Below, piece by piece: positions 5,905 through 13,020 of a stretch of 35,779 nucleotides of DNA. A program made the translations under genes and the position numbers. The stretch is from assembly GCA_029960085.1 (NCBI GenBank), contig JASCPG010000033.1:1-35779 (forward strand), written 5' to 3'. Source of the stretch: Microbacteriaceae bacterium PS02067. Lineage in GTDB: Bacteria; Actinomycetota; Actinomycetes; Actinomycetales; Microbacteriaceae. The notes under the pieces were generated by a model that was not told where the DNA came from, did no database searches, and was given only the letters and a program-made list of their open reading frames with translations. The first letter of the stretch is position 1. Each line of letters opens with the position of its first letter.

Positions 5905-8019
5905 TTGAAAGGTGGTGCCATCATAACCCTTCCCTTTACAGAAACCCAGCACTCGCACGCCGAGTCTTGGGGATTAACCGTGGCGGTGAGCCCGCGCCCT
6001 CGTGTGCGCGTGGCCGTCGTCGACGCCTACGGCACCGTCCTGAACGACTACCGCGATCGCGCGATCGGCAGAGCTGCGCCTGAGCGCCCGTGGGCCGTCT
6101 ATCTGGCCGGCGCCGATCGCCGGTTCCGGCTCCTGGCGTTCGACCTCGACGCGCACGGCGACCCCGCGGCGGCAGCTCGCGACGCCGACGTGCTCGGCGG
6201 CCTCCTCCGCGACGTCGGCCTGCCCTACGTTCTCTGCGAGTCCGGGCCGACCGGAGGCCGGCACCTGTGGGTCGCCCTGGCCGAGTCCGTCGACGCCGAA
6301 ACCGTCGCCACCCTCGCCCGCCTCACCAAGCACCTGTGCCCCACCCTCGACCTCTCGCCGCTCAGCAACGCCGTAACCGGCTGTGTGCGGCCCCCAGGAG
6401 CGCCCCACCGTGCCGGCGGGCACTCCACAGTCCTCAGCGGCGACGTGGACGCGCTCAGCGCCCCCACGGCCACCGCAGCCCAGGTGCGCGCGCTCGTGAG
6501 CCTCGTCGCCGGCCTCGTCGACGACACCGAGCCCGCACGGCCCATCGACCCCCGCTCACCGCTCCCGCTCGACTCCCACGGCCGCCTGCACCTGGCCGGC
6601 CCACGCCGGCAGCTCCCCGCCAACAGCGCCGTAGCGCTGCGTGAGACGCCCCTCGACGCCTCAGCGACGCTCTGGCGCGTCCTGATCGGCGCAGCGGCCG
6701 CCAGGTGGCGGCACGCCGACGTCGCCGCCCTCGTCGACACCGAGCCCGGCCTAGAGCACGTCCGCAGCCGCGTCACGACCCGCGGCCGCGCAGCTCGCCC
6801 GCGAGGCGAGCAGGCCGCCGTGCTCGGCCGGCAGTGGGACAAGGCCGTGCGCTACGTCGCCGCGAGTGACCGCCAGATCGGGGACGATCCCACGTTCGAC
6901 CGCCGCGCCGACGTCATGGCCGCGCACGTGCGCGACGTGCAGCAGCGCGCCGACGCGGCCGCCGGCCGCTGGACCCGCGGAGGCGGCCCAGCCGATCGCC
7001 GCATCCTCGACGTGCTGAGCTTCCTCGCCCTGCACTCCCTCAGCGGCTCCGTGGAGGCCGACACCCGCCGCCTGGCCCTGTCGGCCGGGGTCGGCCGCGA
7101 GACAGCCAGAACGGCGCTCCTGCGCCTCGCGGAGGACGGATGGATCGCCCAGACCACGGCCGCCGACGGCACCCGCGCCGCTCACTGGACGATCGACCCT
7201 CAGAGCGTTCTCCACAGCAACCTGGTTCATGCCCGGTCACAAGCGGACCCACGCCCCCCTGGTGCTGGGGCCGCTGAGAGAACGACCCTCCTCGCAACGC
7301 TGCGCACAAGAACGACGGATGCCGCGCACGACCTGTTCACCGCTACCCGCCCTGCGCTCGGTCACCTGGCCGGGAACCTCTACGCACGGATCGACACCAC
7401 AGCTCGCACCCTCGACGAACTCTCCCCCACCATCGGCGCCGATCCTCTCCGAACCCGTCGACTCCTCGACCGCCTCACTTACGCCGGCATCGTCGAGCGC
7501 AGCCGCGAAGGATGGCAGCGCGTCGACGCCCACTCCCCCGACGCCGCCGCCGAGCGCGCCGGAGTCGCCGGCCGACTCGACGCCCGCGCAGACCGCTACC
7601 GCGTCGAGCGCGAAGCATGGGCCTGGTGGAAGGCCGAGGAGGCGTGGATGCACGCACCACGTCGACCCGACGCGCGACGTCGACCGAGCCGCGGTCAACT
7701 CTCCCTCGTCCCCGAGGACGGCACCCACGCCTACGGCCCGCACCCGCGCCGAGCCGATGGCCGGCTGGACTACGCCGCAGCTCGACGGATCATCATCGAG
7801 GAGCGCGAGGGAACAGCCGTGCGCCCCTACGAGCGCGACGCCGACGGAGATCTCCGCTCGAGAACCGTCGTCGACGAGAGCCTCGCGATCGACACCGCCG
7901 AGGGCGAGTGGATCGACCCCGGCTATTGCTCCCACGGAATGACCGTCGGCATCCGGTGCCGATACTGCGACGGCCCGGCCACGAAGCAGCTCGACACCCC
8001 GCAGCGCCGCGTCGCGTAG
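5905..8019 (+). CDS. Plasmid replication protein with primase-polymerase (AEP) domain
   Basis: 704 residues. The N-terminal third has the three signatures of archaeo-eukaryotic-type primases: an FDLD acidic pair at 79-82, SGPTGGRHLW with its histidine at 113-122, and RPPGAPHR at 162-169. Two winged-helix-like regions follow (about 365-410 and 500-560), then a charged region and a C-terminal CSHG...CRYC cysteine cluster that may bind zinc. The architecture suits an initiator that both binds the origin and primes replication, as in many actinobacterial plasmids. TTG 5905 is the first start in frame; GTG at 5980 or 5986 would remove 25 or 27 residues and cannot be ruled out. It is the only Rep candidate on the plasmid. 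Confidence 0.82.
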   Translation: MKGGAIITLPFTETQHSHAESWGLTVAVSPRPRVRVAVVDAYGTVLNDYRDRAIGRAAPERPWAVYLAGADRRFRLLAFDLDAHGDPAAAARDADVLGGLLRDVGLPYVLCESGPTGGRHLWVALAESVDAETVATLARLTKHLCPTLDLSPLSNAVTGCVRPPGAPHRAGGHSTVLSGDVDALSAPTATAAQVRALVSLVAGLVDDTEPARPIDPRSPLPLDSHGRLHLAGPRRQLPANSAVALRETPLDASATLWRVLIGAAAARWRHADVAALVDTEPGLEHVRSRVTTRGRAARPRGEQAAVLGRQWDKAVRYVAASDRQIGDDPTFDRRADVMAAHVRDVQQRADAAAGRWTRGGGPADRRILDVLSFLALHSLSGSVEADTRRLALSAGVGRETARTALLRLAEDGWIAQTTAADGTRAAHWTIDPQSVLHSNLVHARSQADPRPPGAGAAERTTLLATLRTRTTDAAHDLFTATRPALGHLAGNLYARIDTTARTLDELSPTIGADPLRTRRLLDRLTYAGIVERSREGWQRVDAHSPDAAAERAGVAGRLDARADRYRVEREAWAWWKAEEAWMHAPRRPDARRRPSRGQLSLVPEDGTHAYGPHPRRADGRLDYAAARRIIIEEREGTAVRPYERDADGDLRSRTVVDESLAIDTAEGEWIDPGYCSHGMTVGIRCRYCDGPATKQLDTPQRRVA

Positions 8020-8037
8020 AGCCGATCCGCTGCGCGG

Positions 8038-8078
8038 AGGCGAGCCAACGGGCTCGCCTGGTCGAGCCGGCGTCGCCG
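8038..8078. other. Two tandem hairpins after rep
   Basis: AGGCGAGCC and GGCTCGCCT (8038-8046 and 8051-8059) form a perfect 9-bp stem with a four-base loop. GCCGGC-GTC-GCCGGC (8064-8078) follows at once. Together with the next terminator they make three hairpins in 63 bp. They may end the rep transcript or belong to the origin. Confidence 0.5.
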
Positions 8079-8087
8079 GCACTGTCA

Positions 8088-8108
8088 GGGCCTACGGCCC
8101 GTTCTTTT
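8088..8108 (+). terminator. Rho-independent terminator at left edge of element A
   Basis: GGGCC-TAC-GGCCC (8088-8100) is followed by GTTCTTTT, a perfect stem and T-rich tail. The T tract is at the same time the left arm of element A. Confidence 0.7.
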
Positions 8109-8304
8109 GCCGTGAAGCCTTCGGCAGCATACGGTCGTCAACCCTCCACCCAAGCGGCTGCGCCGCCGGCTCCTCCGAGACTTTCGGCACGCGGTCGCTG
8201 CGCTCCCTTATCTCGCGCCGAAACTCTCTCCCCCACCGCCCTACGGGTTGTGCTCCGGGCATCCTCCCTAGCGGCGGTAAACCGCCTTCACGGCAAAAAA
8301 AACG
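8100..8304. repeat. Inverted-repeat-bounded intergenic element, copy A
   Basis: The left arm CGTTCTTTTGCCGTGAAG (8100-8117) pairs with CTTCACGGC plus an eight-A run and CG (8286-8304). Inside are TTTCGGC/GCCGAAA arms (8182-8188, 8217-8223), the shared sequence TCGCTGCGCTC (8194-8204), and the hairpin GGCGGT-AA-ACCGCC just before the right arm. Copy B at 10472-10638 has the same edges, but its inner stems have different sequences that still pair. This copy lies directly upstream of ardC. No ORF inside looks genuine. Confidence 0.75.
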
Positions 8305-8323
8305 TGGAGGGGATGAGCAGGGA

Positions 8324-8335
8324 AATAACCCTATT
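8324..8335. promoter_or_regulatory. AATA-N4-TATT palindrome upstream of ardC
   Basis: AATAACCCTATT, followed by ACCGG as at other copies, 22 bases before the ardC ATG. One of a family of at least eight such sites between 8.3 and 12.2 kb. Confidence 0.65.
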
Positions 8336-8357
8336 ACCGGCACGGAAGGTTCCGAAC

Positions 8358-9239
8358 ATGGCACGCAACGTCAAGACCACCAAGACCCCCGAGCAGCGTC
8401 GCGCCGAGGCCGAGGAGCTGCAAGCCACGATCGCGGAGCAGGTCGAGGCGCTGCGCGAGTCGGAGGCGTGGGCGCGGTTCCTGGACTTCACGAAGGCATT
8501 CCACCGCTACAGCATCAACAACCTGTTGTTGATCTTCGGCCAGTGCCCCGAGGCGTCCCACGTCGCCGGTTACCGGACGTGGCAGAAGCTCAACCGCCAG
8601 GTGCGCAAGGGTGAGCGCGGAATCCGCATCTTCGGCGGCCGCGACGTGCGCGAGACGGTCGAGAACCCCAAGACCGGCGAGGACGAGGAGCAGCGCCGAA
8701 CGCTGTTCTTCCCGGTGTCCGTGTTCGACATGGGACAGACCGACCTCATCGACCCCGAGGCGGGCGACCCGACCGACATCGCCCGGCCGCTGACCGGTGA
8801 CGACCCCGCGGGCATCTTCGACGCCGTGGCCGACTACCTCACCGGCAAGGGCTGGACCGTCGAGCGTGAGAGCATCCCCGGAGGCGCGCACGGCTACACC
8901 GACCCCGAGGGCCGCCGCGTCGTGCTCGATTCCGACCTCTCCCCCGCCCAGGCCGCAAAGACCGGACTTCACGAGGCCGCGCACGTCATCCTGCACGCCG
9001 AGGAAGATCACGCCGAATACGTCGAGCACCGCGGCACCAAGGAAACCGAGGCCGAGAGCGTCGCCTACGTCGTCGCCGGGATTCTCGGACTCGACACCAG
9101 CGCCTACAGCGTCGGCTACGTCGCCGGGTGGAGCAACTGCGACGCCGAGACGATCAAGGCCACCGCGGCAAACGTGCTGCGCGCAGCACACGCCCTGGCC
9201 GACGCGCTCACCGAGCAGCCCGAGACCGTCGCCGCCTGA
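8358..9239 (+). CDS. ardC: ArdC-like anti-restriction protein (ssDNA-binding domain plus zinc metallopeptidase)
   Basis: 293 residues. The N-terminal domain (25-135) has the ArdC signature YSINNLLLIFGQCPEASHVAGY followed by GYRTW-x-K-x-x-R-x-V-x-KGE-x-G-I, the single-strand-binding part. The C-terminal domain has HEAAH at 205-209 with E233 as likely third zinc ligand, a metallopeptidase of the ImmA/IrrE type. ArdC proteins protect incoming conjugative DNA from host restriction. ATG 8358 follows GGAAGG (8344-8349). An in-frame ATG at 8313 would add 15 residues, but it would place the palindromic operator inside the gene and has its ribosome site too close. Confidence 0.88.
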   Translation: MARNVKTTKTPEQRRAEAEELQATIAEQVEALRESEAWARFLDFTKAFHRYSINNLLLIFGQCPEASHVAGYRTWQKLNRQVRKGERGIRIFGGRDVRETVENPKTGEDEEQRRTLFFPVSVFDMGQTDLIDPEAGDPTDIARPLTGDDPAGIFDAVADYLTGKGWTVERESIPGGAHGYTDPEGRRVVLDSDLSPAQAAKTGLHEAAHVILHAEEDHAEYVEHRGTKETEAESVAYVVAGILGLDTSAYSVGYVAGWSNCDAETIKATAANVLRAAHALADALTEQPETVAA

Positions 9240-9240
9240 G

Positions 9241-9260
9241 CGGCAATAACTCTATTGCCG
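9241..9260. promoter_or_regulatory. Perfect extended palindrome upstream of the DUF6349 gene
   Basis: CGGCAATA-ACTC-TATTGCCG: perfect 8-bp arms, the best copy of the recurrent AATA-N4-TATT site. It begins two bases after the ardC stop and lies 26 bases before the next ATG. Confidence 0.7.
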
Positions 9261-9286
9261 TCAAGACCGTTAAAGGAGAAGGAACG

Positions 9287-9910
9287 ATGACCGCGGAAAC
9301 CCTGTTCGACCTGGCCGAGTTCGAGCGCGAGGCCGTCGCCGCGACCGCATGGGACGGCGCGCCCCTGGCCTACACGACGAGCTACTACAGCCCCGCCGAG
9401 TTGGATGCAGCATTCGACCGCTACCGCGCCGAGTTCGGCGGCTTCGGATGCATCCCCCGCTCCCACATGTGGCACCGCAACAGCTACAACCAGGGCAAGC
9501 GCGCAGCGACCGACGACGGCCACGAGCTGCACATGTTCTACGCCGACGCCTGGTGCAAAGAAGCCGACCACGACCACAGCGCCGACCCGCTCCCCGGCGG
9601 CGGCCGCTATCAGGCCGTGTGCCCCGGCTGCGCCTGGCACATCATCACCGAGCGCGAGAACGACGCCGTAGAGGCGTGGCACGACCATGCCCTGCCCGGC
9701 TGGCGATCACTGCCGATCATGCCCCGCCCCGCCGCAGCGGCCACCGACGAGAAGAAGGCGCGAGCCGCCGCCGCCAAGTGGTGCGCGGCCAACTACCCCG
9801 CCGAGTGGCAGCGCCCCGGCTCCCCCGTCCGCACCATCCGAGGGCCGCACGGCGGCCGACACGTCGAATCCCGATCCCCCTTCGGCGGCTACGACCTCGC
9901 CGCCGACTGA
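9287..9910 (+). CDS. DUF6349-type protein of unknown function
   Basis: 207 residues, ATG 9287 after AAGGAGAAGG. I recognise the conserved MWHRNSYNQGKRA segment (residues 60-72) and a nearby HMFYADAWC as typical of the DUF6349 family found on actinobacterial plasmids and phages. The middle contains CPGCAWH (111-117), a possible metal site together with the many nearby His and Cys residues. No catalytic assignment is possible. It follows ardC with its own palindromic site and probably belongs to the same early-expressed block. Confidence 0.78.
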   Translation: MTAETLFDLAEFEREAVAATAWDGAPLAYTTSYYSPAELDAAFDRYRAEFGGFGCIPRSHMWHRNSYNQGKRAATDDGHELHMFYADAWCKEADHDHSADPLPGGGRYQAVCPGCAWHIITERENDAVEAWHDHALPGWRSLPIMPRPAAAATDEKKARAAAAKWCAANYPAEWQRPGSPVRTIRGPHGGRHVESRSPFGGYDLAAD

Positions 9911-9938
9911 CCCCCCCCCACCAGACAGGAGAACCAGC

Positions 9939-10250
9939 ATGGACACCCTCACAGAATCAGACGTCGCCGCCCTCCTCGACGACCTCGCGCAGCTCCTCCC
10001 CTTCCCCACGACGATCTACACCGACATGGGCGCGGATAGCTGGGCTCCACAGCTCTACTTCGGCCCCGTCGACCCGTCATCAGACCTCGCCGCGCACCGC
10101 GCCGGGATCGACGCCGACACCGTGCGCCCGGTGTGGTGGATCGACCTCGACGGCGGAACGCGAACGATCCTCCTCGACGAGGTAACCCCCGACGACGTAT
10201 GCAACGTCGCCGCTCGAATCGCGCAGCTCTACCCCGAACACCGGCAATAA
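9939..10250 (+). CDS. Hypothetical acidic protein, 103 aa
   Basis: ATG 9939 follows ACAGGAGA with good spacing. The product is acidic, without signal, membrane segment or recognisable motif; DVxALLxDLAQLLPFP and the WWIDLDGGTRTILLDEVTPDDV stretch suggest a small alpha/beta fold. A run of nine C residues separates it from the DUF6349 stop. Its own stop codon TAA lies within a copy of the recurrent palindrome (10246-10257). Confidence 0.7.
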   Translation: MDTLTESDVAALLDDLAQLLPFPTTIYTDMGADSWAPQLYFGPVDPSSDLAAHRAGIDADTVRPVWWIDLDGGTRTILLDEVTPDDVCNVAARIAQLYPEHRQ

Positions 10251-10257
10251 CTCCAAT
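10246..10257. promoter_or_regulatory. Imperfect AATA-N4-TATT site at end of the 103-aa gene
   Basis: AATAACTCCAAT followed by ACCG, with a GGC flank like the best copy. A second partial site, read on the minus strand as ACCAACCCTATTGC, lies at 10276-10289. No gene starts close downstream, so these may be relics or serve the next transcript. Bases 10290-10430 hold nothing else I can identify. Confidence 0.4.
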
Positions 10258-10431
10258 ACCGTTCCGAGTGGCCCCGCAATAGGGTTGGTGGCGTCGGCGG
10301 CACAGTCCGCGCCCCCCAGCGAGACACGCAGCCCCGGCACCCGCTCCCCGCCGCCACGTCGCCCCCCAGACCGCGCGGCGGGGAGCCTCTACAGCGGCCG
10401 ACGCCGGACGGAGCCAGCGCCGGCTAACGGA

Positions 10432-10480
10432 CGGCCGGACGGAGCCGGCCGACTGCAAGGGCCTTACGGCCCGTTCTTTT
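10432..10480 (+). terminator. Hairpin pair and terminator at left edge of element B
   Basis: CGGCCGG-ACGGAG-CCGGCCG (10432-10451) is followed by GGGCC-TTAC-GGCCC and GTTCTTTT (10459-10480). The second hairpin and its T tract match the terminator at copy A. Confidence 0.65.
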
Positions 10481-10638
10481 GCCGTGAAGCCTTCGGCAGC
10501 GTACGGTCGGCCAACCTGCGCGCTAGTGCTTTCGCGGCATATCCTCCCTCGCTGCGCTCAGTCCGGTATTCCACGGTCACTAGCACTCCGGCCGCCCTCC
10601 CTAGCGGCGAATGAATTCGCCTTCACGGCAAAAAAACG
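10472..10638. repeat. Inverted-repeat-bounded intergenic element, copy B
   Basis: Left arm CGTTCTTTTGCCGTGAAG (10472-10489) and right arm CTTCACGGCAAAAAAACG (10621-10638) pair over 18 bases with one mismatch. Inside, GCTAGTG (10522-10528) pairs with CACTAGC (10578-10584). TCGCTGCGCTC recurs in the centre, and GGCGAA-TGAA-TTCGCC replaces the corresponding hairpin of copy A. About 45 bases next to the left arm are nearly identical in both copies. It lies directly upstream of the redoxin gene. Confidence 0.75.
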
Positions 10639-10658
10639 AGGGGTGGGAGGATTACCAA

Positions 10659-10907
10659 ATGGAAGCGTTAACCGTCTACACGACCGGCCCGCAGTGTGGG
10701 AAGTGCCGCATGACGAAGATGATGCTCGACAGCAAGGGCGTCCCCTACGTCGAGGTCAACATCACCGAGAACCCCGACGCGCGCGAGTACGTCACCGAGG
10801 AGCTGGGCTACACCGTGGCCCCCGTTGTCGTCGTCGACGATGACGATCACTGGTGCGACCTCCGACCCGACCACATCGAGCGGGTAGCCGCTCACTTTGC
10901 CGCCTGA
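10659..10907 (+). CDS. NrdH/glutaredoxin-like redoxin
   Basis: 82 residues with the thioredoxin-fold redox motif CGKC at 13-16 (usual NrdH motif CxxC), followed by K20, the NITENPDAREYVTEELGYTVAPVVVV segment with the cis-proline preceded by A, and an acidic turn. NrdH proteins reduce class Ib ribonucleotide reductase; other glutaredoxin-like roles are possible. ATG 10659 has GGGAGGA at 10645-10651. On a plasmid it may raise dNTP supply after entry (inference). It is the first gene after element B. Confidence 0.88.
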   Translation: MEALTVYTTGPQCGKCRMTKMMLDSKGVPYVEVNITENPDAREYVTEELGYTVAPVVVVDDDDHWCDLRPDHIERVAAHFAA

Positions 10908-10918
10908 GAACTGTAGTA

Positions 10919-10950
10919 AATAACTCTATTACCGCTTATACTGGTAATAC
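10919..10950 (+). promoter_or_regulatory. Palindrome plus -10-like TAATAC upstream of the 138-aa gene
   Basis: AATAACTCTATT (10919-10930) is followed after exactly 14 bases by TAATAC (10945-10950). The same distance is kept at 11690 and 11389. The palindrome thus occupies the -35 position of a putative promoter; there is no consensus -35. Confidence 0.65.
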
Positions 10951-10967
10951 CTACCCAAGGAGGAACC

Positions 10968-11384
10968 ATGAATGCTCGCAACCTGACCCCGTATGACCGA
11001 GGCACCCGCCTAGAGCCGCAGCTCTGGCCGCTCGGGGATGACCCCGACAGCTACGGCCGGGTCGACTTCGACAACGACGAATCGGCAACCGTGCTGACGG
11101 CCTACGTCGAGCGCGAGGGTGACGGCTACGCGATGCACGTCGCAGGGATGGCCGAGCCGCTGAGCCTGGTCGTCGACGGCGGCGGGCGCGTCGTCCCGGT
11201 CGACGCTGAGCTGTGCGCGGGGATCGACGAGCTGCTGGACATGGCCCGTCGAGGCCGCGAGGACTTCGAGCACCAGGCGAGCTACGGCGACTACACCGCC
11301 GAGGATCGCGCGGCCGCCGATCGCCGTTGGCTGCTGGCCCAGAAAGTGGCCGAGCTGCTGCGCGGAGAAGCCGAGAAGGCTTGA
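10968..11384 (+). CDS. Hypothetical protein, 138 aa
   Basis: ATG 10968 after CAAGGAGGAACC. Acidic, soluble, no recognised family. The N-terminal half contains a beta-rich stretch (YGRVDFDNDESATVLTAYVERE); the C-terminal half is helical (ELLDMARRGREDF to the end). Its promoter region carries the shared palindrome, so it belongs to the common regulon. Nothing indicates an enzymatic role. Confidence 0.72.
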   Translation: MNARNLTPYDRGTRLEPQLWPLGDDPDSYGRVDFDNDESATVLTAYVEREGDGYAMHVAGMAEPLSLVVDGGGRVVPVDAELCAGIDELLDMARRGREDFEHQASYGDYTAEDRAAADRRWLLAQKVAELLRGEAEKA

Positions 11385-11388
11385 CGCT

Positions 11389-11420
11389 AATAGAGTCATT
11401 TACTACAATAGAGTTATTAC
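11389..11420 (+). promoter_or_regulatory. Double palindrome upstream of the 85-aa gene
   Basis: AATAGAGTCATT (11389-11400) and AATAGAGTTATT (11407-11418), 18 bases apart, both in the reverse orientation to most other copies. The second copy supplies TATTAC at 11415-11420, again 14 bases after the first palindrome, a candidate -10. Confidence 0.65.
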
Positions 11421-11433
11421 CAAGGAGGACCGC

Positions 11434-11691
11434 ATGACCACTCAGACCATCACCGTTACCCGGCTTGCCGATCTGCGATTCGGTGACCGCATCAAGAGCT
11501 GGGACGGTCGACCCTACAACCCGCCCCGTCGCGTTGTGTCCGAGCTGGGAACGATTACCGCCGGTTCGCCCGTGCAGGGCGTCCGCTTGCAGAACCCCAA
11601 CCCGACGAGCCCTGTCGAGCTGGTGCTGTACCCGTCGCAGATGGACGGCCGCAGATTGGAGGTTGAGCGCGAGACATTCGATCCGGCATAA
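11434..11691 (+). CDS. Hypothetical protein, 85 aa
   Basis: ATG 11434 after CAAGGAGGACC. Beta-rich small protein with ADLRFGDRIKSWDGRPYNPPRRVVSELGTI, resembling a small SH3/OB-like barrel in hydrophobic pattern, but no family is recognised. Its stop (TAA, 11689-11691) overlaps the next palindrome by two bases. Confidence 0.7.
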   Translation: MTTQTITVTRLADLRFGDRIKSWDGRPYNPPRRVVSELGTITAGSPVQGVRLQNPNPTSPVELVLYPSQMDGRRLEVERETFDPA

Positions 11692-11721
11692 TAACACTAT
11701 TAGCGGCAACACCTGTAATAC
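11690..11721 (+). promoter_or_regulatory. Palindrome plus -10-like TAATAC upstream of ssb
   Basis: AATAACACTATT (11690-11701), then 14 bases, then TAATAC (11716-11721), the same geometry as at 10919. Confidence 0.65.
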
Positions 11722-11741
11722 CGACCGAAGGAGAAGAACCC

Positions 11742-12125
11742 ATGAGCTACATCACCCGCACCGGCAACCTGGCCGCGACGCCCACCCTCCGCGAGGGGGA
11801 TAACGGCCCGTACACCTACGCCCGCGTCCTCGTCAGCGACCGCATCCGCCAGGAGGACAACAGCTACACCGACGGCCCCACCGTGGCCTACGACGTCGCC
11901 GTGAGTGGCAACCAGGCCGTGAACCTCGTCGAGGTCGCGGAGGAGTCGGGCAACGTCCGAGTGACGTTCTCGGGTCGCTACCGCGTCACCGAGTACAAGG
12001 GGGAGCAGGGCACCCGCTTACAGCACGAGGTCCGAGCCGATGAGGTCGCGGTGAGCCTGCGCGGGCAGAGCGTCCGCGTCGTTGGCAAGCCCGCATCCGA
12101 TCAGGGCGACGACACCCCGTTCTGA
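11742..12125 (+). CDS. ssb: Single-stranded DNA-binding protein
   Basis: 127 residues. An OB-fold SSB: starts MSYITRTGNLAATPTLRE, followed by the YARVLVSDR strand, the YDVAVSGNQAVNLVE region and a basic GRYRVTEYKGEQGTRLQHEVRADEVAVSL segment, ending in the acidic tip DDTPF used to recruit partner proteins in bacterial SSBs. Shorter than chromosomal SSBs (about 150-180) because the flexible tail is brief. ATG 11742 after GAAGGAGAAG. Plasmid SSBs coat the transferred strand and support replication. A strong hairpin follows the gene. Confidence 0.93.
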   Translation: MSYITRTGNLAATPTLREGDNGPYTYARVLVSDRIRQEDNSYTDGPTVAYDVAVSGNQAVNLVEVAEESGNVRVTFSGRYRVTEYKGEQGTRLQHEVRADEVAVSLRGQSVRVVGKPASDQGDDTPF

Positions 12126-12134
12126 TCGTCGACC

Positions 12135-12157
12135 GAGGGGGCGCGCTGCGCCCCCTC
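12135..12157 (+). terminator. Perfect 10-bp terminator hairpin after ssb
   Basis: GAGGGGGCGC-GCT-GCGCCCCCTC followed by TCTCATT: a perfect stem with a three-base loop starting nine bases after the ssb stop. Confidence 0.85.
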
Positions 12158-12178
12158 TCTCATTCCGTCAACACCGGC

Positions 12179-12190
12179 AATAGACGTATT
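12179..12190. promoter_or_regulatory. AATA-N4-TATT palindrome upstream of parA
   Basis: AATAGACGTATT with flank CCGGC, 32 bases before the parA ATG; an overlapping weaker copy read on the minus strand as AACAACTCTAAT begins within it. CCGTCAAC occurs at 12166 and again at 12201 on either side. The region could also serve as the partition centromere. Confidence 0.6.
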
Positions 12191-12222
12191 AGAGTTGTTC
12201 CCGTCAACGGAGGTATTTTCTT

Positions 12223-13020
12223 ATGACCGCTCGAATTCTCGCCCTCTGCAACCAGAAGGGTGGCGTCGGCAAGAGCACGACGCTATTTCAGCTCGCGCGC
12301 GTCGCGGTGCTCGCCGGTCGCCGCGTGCTGGCCGTCGACAACGACCCACAGGGCAACCTCACGAGCAACATCACCGCCGAGGAGGTCGACGCCGAGCAGG
12401 CGGGCCTGGCCGACGTGCTAAGCACCCGTGCAGACGACACCATGCGCGACGTCATCGTGCCGGGACTCTGGCCCGGCCTCGACGTCGTGCCGACGTCCGG
12501 GGCCTCACTCGGGAACGTGCGGGATGAACTGGTCATAGCCGGCGCCGGCCGAGAGGTTCGGCTGCGCGAAGCGTTGGCCCAGGTGATCGAGGACTACGAC
12601 CTGATCCTGATCGACTCCGCGCCATCCCTCGACCAGCTCACGATCAACGCCCTCACCGCGGCCGACGGGGCGGTGATCGTCACCCACACGAAGAAGTGGA
12701 GCCTTGACGGGCTCGGGCAGCTCCTCGACACGATCGGGAACGTCCAGCGGTACTACAACCCCGGACTGAGCGTCGCCGGAATCATCGTCAACCAGCACGA
12801 GGAGCGCACCGTCGGCGGGGCCGCCTGGCTCGACGAGCTCCGCGCGGCCGCCGAGGGCCGCGGGCTGCGCCTGATCGGTCGACCCATCCCCAAGCGCGTC
12901 GTGATCGCAGACGCCACCGAGGCCGCGCGCGGCCTCGACGAGTGGGGGAGTGCCGAGGCAACCGCGCTCGGAGCGATCTACGCCGAGCACCTGGCAGCTA
13001 TCGAAGGAGATCCGTCATGA
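12223..13020 (+). CDS. parA: ParA partition ATPase
   Basis: 265 residues without an N-terminal DNA-binding extension. Deviant Walker A QKGGVGKSTT at 11-20, VDNDPQGNLTSN (switch I) about 38-49, LILIDSAPSLDQLT (Walker B) and GIIVNQHEERT. This is a canonical ParA of the small type, forming the plasmid partition motor with the next gene; the start overlap ATGA at 13017 couples their translation. It is distinct from the EspI-like ATPase at 3234, which has a long N-terminal part. Confidence 0.93.
   Translation: MTARILALCNQKGGVGKSTTLFQLARVAVLAGRRVLAVDNDPQGNLTSNITAEEVDAEQAGLADVLSTRADDTMRDVIVPGLWPGLDVVPTSGASLGNVRDELVIAGAGREVRLREALAQVIEDYDLILIDSAPSLDQLTINALTAADGAVIVTHTKKWSLDGLGQLLDTIGNVQRYYNPGLSVAGIIVNQHEERTVGGAAWLDELRAAAEGRGLRLIGRPIPKRVVIADATEAARGLDEWGSAEATALGAIYAEHLAAIEGDPS

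Noticed and set aside
7512..8357. Upstream extension of the ardC frame (575 codons in total)
   Set aside because: It runs through the end of rep and element A with arginine-rich shadow sequence; ArdC similarity begins at 8358.
8343..9191. Minus-strand open frame of about 285 codons opposite ardC
   Set aside because: Antisense shadow of a well-supported gene in GC-rich DNA; no motif.
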